6,873 nt of DNA, from positions 1 through 6,873 of the forward strand of contig MVQZ01000233.1 of NCBI GenBank assembly GCA_002067565.1. The letters are read 5' to 3'. Position 1 is the stretch's first letter, and each line of letters starts with the position of its first letter. Shown piece after piece: positions 1 through 4,853 of this stretch. The notes under the pieces were generated by a model. The model searched no databases, was not told the origin of the DNA, and worked only from the letters and a program-made list of their open reading frames with translations. A program made the position numbers and the translations under genes. Origin of the DNA: Methanobacterium sp. PtaU1.Bin242. GTDB lineage: Archaea > Methanobacteriota > Methanobacteria > Methanobacteriales > Methanobacteriaceae.

Positions 1-327
1 TTTAGAAGTAGATTTAGATGGTTTGGAAGATTTAGATGATTTGGAAGATTTGGATTTAGATTTAGAAGATTTGGAAGTATCTATTAGATTTTTAAATTCA
101 TCACATCTTGATTTTAATGTTTCTGCTGCCTTTTTTAATGATTTTCGTGGATTTTTAGCTTTAAGATATAATATTGGTTCTCCTATAATGGGGTGTTCCA
201 CCACATATGCTGCAGATTCCACATCTTTATCTTCCATCAGTGTCTTTCGGAGCGCGTTACAGAGCGTATGAGACTCTCCCGTGATTTCTATCTCCAGTTC
301 ATTCTTAGTATCCTTTATGATCTTCAT
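1..327 (-). CDS. rpoL: DNA-directed RNA polymerase subunit L (Rpo11), 3' end outside window
   Basis: Small assembly subunit of archaeal RNA polymerase, counterpart of eukaryotic Rpb11. It pairs with RpoD (Rpb3-like) to form the platform on which the large subunits assemble. The visible 109 codons start at ATG 327-325 and stay open to the window edge. Residues about 1-84 are a typical Rpb11-like fold: an opening beta strand, then the family hallmark ESHTLCNALRKTL (residues 18-30), then AAYVVEHPIIGEP (39-51) and a C-terminal helix around KSLKKAAETL. From residue 85 the chain becomes a Ser/Lys tail (SKSSKSKSKSSKSSKSSKPS and on) that runs off the edge, so the protein is longer than the usual roughly 90-100 residues. 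The start lies 1 base after the csl4 stop codon, with a GGGGGA ribosome binding site inside the csl4 end, so the two genes are surely co-transcribed. Identity is confident; total tail length is unknown. Confidence 0.93.
   Translation of the reverse strand, partial: MKIIKDTKNELEIEITGESHTLCNALRKTLMEDKDVESAAYVVEHPIIGEPILYLKAKNPRKSLKKAAETLKSRCDEFKNLIDTSKSSKSKSKSSKSSKSSKPSKSTSK
4..75 (-). repeat. Ser/Lys codon repeat encoding the RpoL tail
   Basis: On the coding (minus) strand this stretch is built almost only from TCT/TCC/TCA (Ser) and AAA (Lys) codons, giving SK and SSK units with one Pro and one Thr as interruptions. Its complement reads as a TTTAGA/TTTGGA microsatellite-like run. Serine codons vary between units, which suggests the tail is kept at the protein level rather than being a freshly expanded perfect DNA repeat. 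Such a tail should be disordered and strongly positively charged. Confidence 0.8.
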
Positions 328-328
328 A

Positions 329-898
329 TTATCCCCCATAGTTTGAAGAAAGCTTTCTTTTCTCTTTTCTTCCACAGTTTGGACATATGGCTTCGTTCTT
401 GCTTAGTTGCTTCATGAAATGTCGGCAGTTGGTACACATGGCTTTAATGACTCCTAATTCATTCTCTGCTGTGGTGAGATCAACATTGTCTAGCCCTATA
501 ACTTTGGTTACCTTGGCCTCCACCAGATCACCTATTCTAAATTCATCGGTTAATTTGGATACGTAACCTTTATCTGCCTGCGAAATATGAATTCCTCCTG
601 AAAAAGAAGTAGTAAGACCCCTATCGGTGTCTTTAGCTCTTTCTATTTTCATTAGGGCTCTTTGTCCCCTTACTTCAGATATCTGCCCAAATACTACCAT
701 CCCATTTTTTAAGACTGATGGGTAGCTTGTTTTTGGTATTATAGATATTCTCTTATTTTTATTATCTACAGAGACGGTTCCTGCTACTAGAGATCTTATT
801 TTTCCCTCATCTTCATAGGTCCAGTCCGCTGGAACAAATTCCTCTGTAACTCCCAGAGCATCCCCTGGAAGAACAAAATCTCCAGATTTAGTTTTCAT
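329..898 (-). CDS. csl4: Exosome complex RNA-binding subunit Csl4
   Basis: Cap subunit of the archaeal RNA exosome. Csl4 sits on the Rrp41/Rrp42 hexameric ring, helps bind RNA and, in studied archaea, recruits DnaG to the complex. The 189 residues match the family length and show its three parts: an N-terminal domain with the typical GDFVLPGDALGV opening (residues 6-17), a central S1 RNA-binding domain (about 64-146, including VVFGQISEVRGQRALMKI and FRIGDLVEAKV), and a C-terminal zinc ribbon with Cys155/Cys158 and Cys172/Cys175. All four zinc ligands are present. The start ATG at 898-896 has a strong GAGGTGA site (complement of 902-908) 3 bases upstream and no competing start. A 394-base gap separates it from dph2 upstream, with its own likely TATA box. 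Downstream it is 1 base from rpoL, linking RNA synthesis and RNA decay in one transcript. Confidence 0.95.
   Translation of the reverse strand: MKTKSGDFVLPGDALGVTEEFVPADWTYEDEGKIRSLVAGTVSVDNKNKRISIIPKTSYPSVLKNGMVVFGQISEVRGQRALMKIERAKDTDRGLTTSFSGGIHISQADKGYVSKLTDEFRIGDLVEAKVTKVIGLDNVDLTTAENELGVIKAMCTNCRHFMKQLSKNEAICPNCGRKEKRKLSSNYGG
332..337 (-). promoter_or_regulatory. rpoL ribosome binding site inside the csl4 3' end
   Basis: The last sense codons of csl4 (TAT GGG GGA) followed by TAA give a GGGGGAT stretch just before the rpoL ATG at 327-325. The same bases therefore encode the C-terminal Gly-Gly of Csl4 and form the rpoL Shine-Dalgarno site, which implies translational coupling. Confidence 0.65.
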
Positions 899-901
899 TG
901 T

Positions 902-908
902 TCACCTC
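902..908 (-). promoter_or_regulatory. csl4 ribosome binding site
   Basis: GAGGTGA on the minus strand, 3 bases before the csl4 ATG. It is a long match to the anti-Shine-Dalgarno end of archaeal 16S rRNA and fixes the csl4 start. Confidence 0.75.
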
Positions 909-941
909 AAATTTAATAATTATTCTATTTCTATTAATTAC

Positions 942-994
942 GTCTTAATTTCTTTATTTATATCTCATTTATTCCTTTATGTCTTAATTTCTTT
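942..994 (-). repeat. 14-base direct repeat pair around the csl4 TATA box
   Basis: GTCTTAATTTCTTT occurs exactly at 942-955 and again at 981-994 (AAAGAAATTAAGAC on the transcribed strand), 39 bases apart start to start. The likely TATA box of csl4 (955-962) lies between the copies and touches the downstream one. This spacing suits an operator or activator site, but the sequence is AT-rich and no regulator is known from the sequence alone. Confidence 0.55.
955..962 (-). promoter_or_regulatory. Likely TATA box of csl4-rpoL
   Basis: The minus strand reads GAGATATAAATAAAG, containing a consensus-like TATAAATA. A start of transcription about 25 bases downstream would fall near 930-935 and leave a leader of about 35 bases that includes the GAGGTGA site. 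Confidence 0.5.
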
Positions 995-1148
995 TATTAT
1001 TCTCTTATCGTTTATTATTATCATGGATTTTATTTAAAATGAAATCTAATTTACTATTTTAAATTATAATTTCCTAAGCTTCATTCCAATTCATATGTTC
1101 TGCCCAGGTACCTCTTTGCTATCTTATTTCAGGTTTTGAAATTCTTGG

Positions 1149-1176
1149 TATTAATTATTTACTATTAATTATTTAC
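1149..1176. repeat. Perfect 14-base tandem duplication
   Basis: TATTAATTATTTAC is present twice back to back (1149-1162 and 1163-1176) without a mismatch. It lies in the dph2-csl4 gap, outside any gene. It may be simple slippage or a paired binding site. Confidence 0.8.
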
Positions 1177-1178
1177 AT

Positions 1179-1202
1179 AAAAAGATGGTAACCTTCAGAA
1201 GG
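1179..1202 (-). terminator. Weak palindrome plus T run downstream of dph2
   Basis: On the minus strand, about 90 bases past the dph2 stop, CCTTC-T-GAAGG is followed by TTACCATC and TTTTT. A usable hairpin has only four base pairs (CCTT/AAGG) with a CTG loop, so if it terminates dph2 transcription the oligo-T run probably does most of the work. Confidence 0.3.
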
Positions 1203-1231
1203 ATATATTTTTTATGAATTATAACTTATAT

Positions 1232-1244
1232 GTTTATATATTAT
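1232..1244 (-). promoter_or_regulatory. Possible distal promoter in the dph2-csl4 gap
   Basis: The minus strand contains AATATATAAAC, a good TATA-like element. It would start RNA near 1208-1215, giving csl4 a leader of about 310 bases or driving a separate small RNA. The TATA box at 955-962 is the better-placed csl4 promoter. Confidence 0.3.
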
Positions 1245-1292
1245 TTGTTTGTATGGGATTATATAGCGACTTTTTATTAATACTGATATCCA

Positions 1293-2282
1293 TTAATATC
1301 TAATTTCATCTATACGATAATCTTCCCATTTCTTCTCATCAAGGACTATTAAGAGCTCATCTGGAGTTAAAAGGGGTTTTTTATACATATTTGCATCATC
1401 TATGGCTATTCTAGGACATGCAGTTATTATAAAAGCGTCTAAATCTGTAAAGGGCATTAAAAGTTCTGGTGAAACATCGTCCAGGAGAATAATATAAGCC
1501 TCCTTACCCTTTTTTTGTAACATCTTCCTTAAACTTTGTGCCAACTCCATGCGCTGCTGGCCTTTCTTTGATGAAACAATGACTCCAAACCTTCCTGCTT
1601 CCCTGGCTCTGGTTATTTTGGCGAATCTTATCCTCAGGATTCTGTCTGCAAATTGGTCAATTGTTCTTACTTCATTACGATATGGATCAGCGATGATCAC
1701 CGGTTTATGGGTTGAAAGTTTAATACCTAACGGATGGAAGTCCCCACTGCCTAAATACAAGAATGCATCCACTGAAAGGTCTTCTATGGCTGAAAAGTTA
1801 CACCCCAAAACCTGGGCTTTCCTAGTCCCACGACCTTCCTTTAAAACCACATTTTTCCCTTCATTTTTCAATATTTCTGTTACTTCGTCTAAAAACTGAA
1901 GGTGTTGGGTAGTGGTAACCAGACCAATTTTTTTATAGTCTTTCAGAAGAATTAAAGCTTCATTAATCACAGAGGTAACATCTAGTTGAAATTGTGCTTC
2001 TAAAAAAAGCACCGGAACCTCATACTCTAAAGGAAGTGGAGTATGTCCAAAATGAACTAGAATATCCACCATACCCTTCATATCCACATCAGAAACATCA
2101 CAGGCACCAAAACAGGGATCACCAGAAATCACTGCTATTGCTCCTGTTTCATCCTCTATTTGCTTGGCAACCATTGTGGCACGGATTTTAAGGCCCTCAG
2201 GGAATTGTAATCCTACAATATGCGCGTCGATTTCCTTTATCTTTTCTATGATCTCCTCAATTTGAAGCTGATAATTGGACAT
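1293..2282 (-). CDS. dph2: 2-(3-amino-3-carboxypropyl)histidine synthase (diphthamide synthesis, first step)
   Basis: Archaeal Dph2 is a homodimeric, non-classical radical-SAM enzyme. It transfers the 3-amino-3-carboxypropyl group of S-adenosylmethionine to a histidine of elongation factor 2, the first step of diphthamide formation in the cytosol. The 329 residues match the family length. The three cysteines that hold the [4Fe-4S] cluster, one per domain, are all visible: Cys61 in GDPCFGACD (55-63), Cys161 in VLGCNFS, and Cys289 in ITACPRIAIDD (286-296). Other family blocks are VGLQFPEGLK (23-32), VHFGHTP (76-82) and FLYLGSGDFHPLG (174-186). The ATG at 2282-2280 follows GGTGAT by 2 bases (a GGTG core 4 bases away), and the homology begins just after it. 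It lies 124 bases downstream of hpt and 394 bases upstream of csl4, so it may be its own transcription unit. Confidence 0.95.
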   Translation of the reverse strand: MSNYQLQIEEIIEKIKEIDAHIVGLQFPEGLKIRATMVAKQIEDETGAIAVISGDPCFGACDVSDVDMKGMVDILVHFGHTPLPLEYEVPVLFLEAQFQLDVTSVINEALILLKDYKKIGLVTTTQHLQFLDEVTEILKNEGKNVVLKEGRGTRKAQVLGCNFSAIEDLSVDAFLYLGSGDFHPLGIKLSTHKPVIIADPYRNEVRTIDQFADRILRIRFAKITRAREAGRFGVIVSSKKGQQRMELAQSLRKMLQKKGKEAYIILLDDVSPELLMPFTDLDAFIITACPRIAIDDANMYKKPLLTPDELLIVLDEKKWEDYRIDEIRY

Positions 2283-2406
2283 AGATCACCATCTGACTAT
2301 TATAATTTAAAATAAATTTAAACATTTATTAAATACACATGAATAATTATCGCTCTTAAATGAAATATTGTGATTATTTTATGAGAGCTTAAATTAAATA
2401 TCAAAC
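2283..2406 (-). other. hpt-dph2 intergenic region with weak promoter and stem
   Basis: These 124 AT-rich bases lie between two leftward genes. The minus strand has TATA-like stretches (TTTAAATTT near 2318-2326 and AAATTATAAT nearer dph2) that could start dph2 with a short leader. GCTCT at 2352-2356 and AGAGC at 2384-2388 can form a five-pair stem with a 27-base loop and some further pairing inside. No oligo-T run follows hpt on its strand, so read-through from hpt into dph2 remains possible. Confidence 0.35.
2285..2290 (-). promoter_or_regulatory. dph2 ribosome binding site
   Basis: GGTGAT on the minus strand, close to the dph2 ATG (sequence ATGGTGATCTATG). It supports the chosen start. Confidence 0.6.
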
Positions 2407-2967
2407 TTATTTACCCTCTATGATCACTTTACCATTTTTTACATTAACTTTAAGTAGTGTTTTAACCTCAAATCCGGTTTCTCTTTCAACGATCTCTCTT
2501 CCTTCACCCTTCTCTATAACCGCTACAACATCCACTACTTTTACGCCCATGCTTTTAAGCGCGTTTAAAACTGCAGCCATGGTGCCTCCAGTGCTTACCA
2601 CATCATCCACCACCATTACACGTTCCCCTTCTCTCACACCGTTTATGTAAAGCTCCCCTGTACTGTAACCGGTAACTTGATGTACATCCACTTCCCCCTC
2701 CAGGCCATAAAAACGTTTTCTCACCACCACAAAGGGAATGTCCATTTTTAAGGAGAGAGCTGTGGCTATGTGGATTCCCATAGCTTCTATACATACAATT
2801 TTATCCACATCAAGATCTGCAATTTTAGAAATTGCCTCAGCAACTTCTTCCATGAGTTCTGCCTCTACCAATGGAATGCCATCGGTTATGGGATGTACAA
2901 AATAGTTATATTCGCCTTTTTTTATAATTGGAGCTCCTAATAAGCTTTTTTTGAGTTTTTCTAGCAT
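2407..2967 (-). CDS. hpt: Hypoxanthine/guanine phosphoribosyltransferase, archaeal type
   Basis: Purine salvage enzyme of the cytosol: it joins hypoxanthine or guanine to phosphoribosyl pyrophosphate (PRPP), giving IMP or GMP. The 186 residues fit the archaeal HGPRTase family, which resembles adenine phosphoribosyltransferases in sequence. The PRPP-binding loop is VMVVDDVVSTGGT (117-129) with its acidic pair Asp121-Asp122. Upstream are the N-terminal PITDGIPLVE block (26-35), the IEAMGIHIATALS strand-loop (60-72) and the flexible RKRFYGLEGEV segment (83-93) typical of type I phosphoribosyltransferases. The start ATG 2967-2965 has GGTGAG 5 bases upstream. Exact base preference (hypoxanthine, guanine or adenine) cannot be proven from sequence, but the methanogen family is known for hypoxanthine/guanine. 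It is divergent from srp54, and an inverted repeat around its TATA box suggests control by a repressor. Confidence 0.92.
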   Translation of the reverse strand: MLEKLKKSLLGAPIIKKGEYNYFVHPITDGIPLVEAELMEEVAEAISKIADLDVDKIVCIEAMGIHIATALSLKMDIPFVVVRKRFYGLEGEVDVHQVTGYSTGELYINGVREGERVMVVDDVVSTGGTMAAVLNALKSMGVKVVDVVAVIEKGEGREIVERETGFEVKTLLKVNVKNGKVIIEGK

Positions 2968-2972
2968 TATTT

Positions 2973-2978
2973 CTCACC
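2973..2978 (-). promoter_or_regulatory. hpt ribosome binding site
   Basis: GGTGAG on the minus strand, 5 bases before the hpt ATG. It fixes the start. Confidence 0.7.
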
Positions 2979-3000
2979 ATATTTAATTTTATTGCTAAAA

Positions 3001-3031
3001 TAAGTGAAATTATATCTTGCCCATTCACTTA
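3001..3031. promoter_or_regulatory. Inverted repeat around the hpt TATA box, candidate operator
   Basis: TAAGTGAA at 3001-3008 and TTCACTTA at 3024-3031 form a perfect 8-base inverted repeat with a 15-base spacer. The spacer carries GATATAAT on the minus strand (3009-3016), the best-placed TATA-like element for hpt: RNA would start near 2987, about 20 bases before the ATG and upstream of GGTGAG. The half-site centres are 23 bases apart, about two helical turns, as for a dimeric repressor. The repressor role is inference. Confidence 0.5.
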
Positions 3032-3143
3032 GTAATTCTGAAGTTTTTTTAAATTAGATTATATCTATCATCACTGATTACAATTTTGATTCAATACAAA
3101 CATTCTGTATGATCAGCCTAAATATTATGACCAATTTTATATA

Positions 3144-3170
3144 ATTATAATTCTAAATATTATAATTCTA
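3144..3170. repeat. 12-base direct repeat with 15-base period
   Basis: ATTATAATTCTA occurs at 3144-3155 and exactly again at 3159-3170, followed by a degenerate third unit (ACTATAATTAAATTC at 3175-3189). It lies mid-way between hpt and srp54. Confidence 0.6.
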
Positions 3171-3190
3171 TTAAACTATAATTAAATTCA

Positions 3191-3247
3191 ATATAAGCAA
3201 ATCTGAAATAAAATCATAAAATATTAAAAATGAAACTGATTATAAAA
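3191..3247 (+). promoter_or_regulatory. srp54 promoter region, exact TATA box unclear
   Basis: Three TATA-like elements precede srp54: ATATAAG at 3191-3197, AAATATT at 3218-3224 and TATAAAA at 3241-3247. The middle one would give a leader of about 20-25 bases containing the ribosome binding site. The last has the best sequence, but would start RNA at the start codon itself and lose that site. Confidence 0.35.
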
Positions 3248-3256
3248 ACTACAATA

Positions 3257-3262
3257 AGGTGA
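3257..3262 (+). promoter_or_regulatory. srp54 ribosome binding site, decides between two ATGs
   Basis: AGGTGA lies 3 bases before ATG 3266 and 6 bases before ATG 3269. The larger spacing is more usual, and the family begins MLGNLG, so 3269 is preferred. Confidence 0.6.
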
Positions 3263-3268
3263 GAGATG

Positions 3269-4600
3269 ATGCTGGGCAATTTGGGCAAGAACCTGACCAA
3301 AACCATGAAAAAACTGGCAGGAATGGCCATAATAGACGAAGAAGTAGTTAAAGAAGTAGTTAAAGACATTCAAAGAGCCCTTATCCAATCTGACGTTAAC
3401 ATAAAATTGGTGCTTAAACTCTCCAAAACCATAGAGGAACGATCCCTAAAAGAAGAACCTCCTAAAGGTATCACCCCCAAAGAACATATTATAAAGATTG
3501 TTTATGATGAACTGGTAAACCTATTGGGAGAAAAACCAGCGGAGATTGAAATCAGTGCTAAACCATACAAAATACTCTTCGTTGGGCTCCAGGGTAGCGG
3601 TAAGACAACCACCATTGCCAAACTATCAAAATATCTCCAGAAAAAAGGTTTCAATCCAGCAGTTGTGGTTACTGATACCTGGCGACCTGCCGCTTACGAA
3701 CAGTTACGTCAACTTACCGAAGAAATGAACGTGCCTTTATATGGTGACCCTGAAAATCCTGATGCACTGGATCTGGCACGTAAAGGTCTAAAAGAATTTA
3801 AAAAGCAGGATATTATTATTGTAGATACAGCCGGCCGTCATAAGGAAGAAAAAGATCTCTTAGATGAGATGGAGCAGATCTCGGGGGTGGTGAATCCCAG
3901 CGAAGTTATACTGGTTATAGATGGTACCATAGGCCAACAGGCACGGGAACAGGCTTTAGCCTTCAGTAAAACCACCGAAATTGGATCTATAATCATAACC
4001 AAGCTGGATGGTTCTGCAAAGGGTGGTGGTGCATTATCTGCTGTAGCAGAGATCGGAGCCCCTATAAAATTCATTGGGACTGGAGAAAAACTGGATGATT
4101 TCGAAGCCTTTGACCCGGAACGCTTTATATCCCGGCTTTTAGGCATGGGAGATATTAAAACTCTTCTGGAAAAGGCAGAAGAAATAGCCCAAGAAGATGT
4201 AGACATGGAATCCATGGACGCCATGCTCAGTGGTAAATTCACCTTGAAAGACATGTACTCCCAGTTTGAGATGATGAACAAGATGGGTCCTATGCAGCAG
4301 GTGATGAACATGCTCCCCGGGATGGGGGGTAAATTACCTAAAAACGCATCTCAAGTAACTGAAGAGAAGTTAGGTAAGTACAAGATAATCATGGACTCCA
4401 TGACCGATTATGAACTCACCCATCCAGAGGTTATCAAACAATCACGGGTAAAAAGAATATCCAGGGGTTCTGGAGTAAAAAATGAGGATGTTAAAGAACT
4501 TTTAAAATACTATAATGTGACCAAAAAGGCAATAAAAGGATTTGGAAAGAGAAAAATGGGCGGTCCCTTAGGACAGATGATGAGACAATTCATGAGATAA
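3269..4600 (+). CDS. srp54: Signal recognition particle GTPase SRP54
   Basis: Protein core of the signal recognition particle. It binds 7S RNA and hydrophobic signal sequences emerging from the ribosome, and docks with the receptor FtsY in a GTP-dependent way to deliver membrane and secreted proteins. The 443 residues are full length. The N domain is a helical bundle (about 1-90). The G domain has the P-loop GLQGSGKTT (106-114), DTWRP (136-140), DTAGR (186-190), TKLDG (244-248) and GTGE (270-273). The Met-rich M domain (about 320-443) includes NKMGPMQQVMNMLPGMGG and the RNA-binding SRGSG motif (398-402). Every motif is intact. The gene starts at the second of two adjacent ATGs; using the first (3266) adds one Met. 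It is divergent from hpt and followed by 253 bases and an oligo-T run before pus10, so it is probably transcribed alone. Confidence 0.97.
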   Translation: MLGNLGKNLTKTMKKLAGMAIIDEEVVKEVVKDIQRALIQSDVNIKLVLKLSKTIEERSLKEEPPKGITPKEHIIKIVYDELVNLLGEKPAEIEISAKPYKILFVGLQGSGKTTTIAKLSKYLQKKGFNPAVVVTDTWRPAAYEQLRQLTEEMNVPLYGDPENPDALDLARKGLKEFKKQDIIIVDTAGRHKEEKDLLDEMEQISGVVNPSEVILVIDGTIGQQAREQALAFSKTTEIGSIIITKLDGSAKGGGALSAVAEIGAPIKFIGTGEKLDDFEAFDPERFISRLLGMGDIKTLLEKAEEIAQEDVDMESMDAMLSGKFTLKDMYSQFEMMNKMGPMQQVMNMLPGMGGKLPKNASQVTEEKLGKYKIIMDSMTDYELTHPEVIKQSRVKRISRGSGVKNEDVKELLKYYNVTKKAIKGFGKRKMGGPLGQMMRQFMR

Positions 4601-4853
4601 ATAAATTCCAATCCTTATTAACTGATTAATCACTCAGTCATGATAATGGTTAATCAATTAAAACAAGTTTAAAAACATCTTTAATTACATAATTAAATAA
4701 ATAACACTTCATAAATTAGTTAAACTCGTTTAATAATAAATTTTTTTTATCTAAATTTATGAAAAAATATATTGAAATTTTATAATGAATATCTCATAAA
4801 TTAAGGGATTATCTGAATTCCATTGATGACTTATAGATTTTATAGTGTTTTAT
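4601..4853 (+). other. srp54-pus10 intergenic region
   Basis: AT-rich spacer. TGATTAAT at 4623-4630 and GTTAATCA (near 4650) can pair over 7-8 bases with about a 20-base loop. A T8 run follows at 4741-4748. AAAAAATATATT at about 4762-4773 and CTTATAGA at 4830-4837 are TATA-like and could serve pus10. No coding frame was seen. Confidence 0.4.
4741..4748 (+). terminator. Oligo-T terminator of srp54
   Basis: Eight consecutive T on the coding strand, about 140 bases past the srp54 stop. Archaeal RNA polymerase terminates at such runs without needing a hairpin. An earlier weak stem at about 4623-4655 has no T run of its own. Confidence 0.5.

Larger units (their letters stand above)
899..1292. other. 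394-base non-coding region between dph2 and csl4
   Basis: Both neighbours are read leftward, so this is the dph2 3' flank and the csl4 5' flank. No reading frame longer than about 16 codons is supported, and no tRNA, rRNA or C/D-box RNA could be recognised. Proceeding in the direction of transcription it holds a TATA-like element (about 1232-1244), a CCTTC-A-GAAGG palindrome with a following T5 run on the minus strand, a perfect 14-base tandem repeat (1149-1176), a less AT-rich segment (about 1075-1135) with an AGGTACCT palindrome, and a TATA box bracketed by a 14-base direct repeat just upstream of csl4. Confidence 0.7.
2968..3265. other. Divergent promoter region between hpt and srp54
   Basis: A 298-base, very AT-rich spacer that must hold promoters for both directions. 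The hpt side carries an inverted repeat around a TATA-like element. The middle carries a 15-base-period repeat (3144-3170), and the srp54 side has several TATA-like elements. No coding frame of note was seen apart from a possible ten-codon leader at 3230-3262. Confidence 0.6.

Noticed and set aside
23..271. Plus-strand open frame rich in Asp, Leu and Glu (acidic repeat protein)
   Set aside because: It is the antisense shadow of rpoL; the acidic repeat is only the complement of the Ser/Lys codons.
1085..1150. tRNA-like or C/D-box RNA in the dph2-csl4 gap
   Set aside because: GGTTTTGAAATTC slightly recalls a T-loop, but no acceptor stem, anticodon arm or ordered C and D boxes could be found on either strand.
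1549..1899. Plus-strand open frame of 116 codons
   Set aside because: It lies wholly inside dph2 on the other strand, and dph2 keeps all three cluster cysteines.
2420..2794. Two small open frames overlapping hpt
   Set aside because: Both are shadows of hpt, whose family motifs are unambiguous.
3001..3189. CRISPR-like array between hpt and srp54
   Set aside because: The repeats are short, AT-only and have a 15-base period, with no spacers of CRISPR length and no cas genes.
3838..4311. Minus-strand open frame of 157 codons
   Set aside because: It is antisense to the GTPase and M domains of srp54, has the Met/Ser-rich composition expected of a shadow, and has no ribosome binding site.
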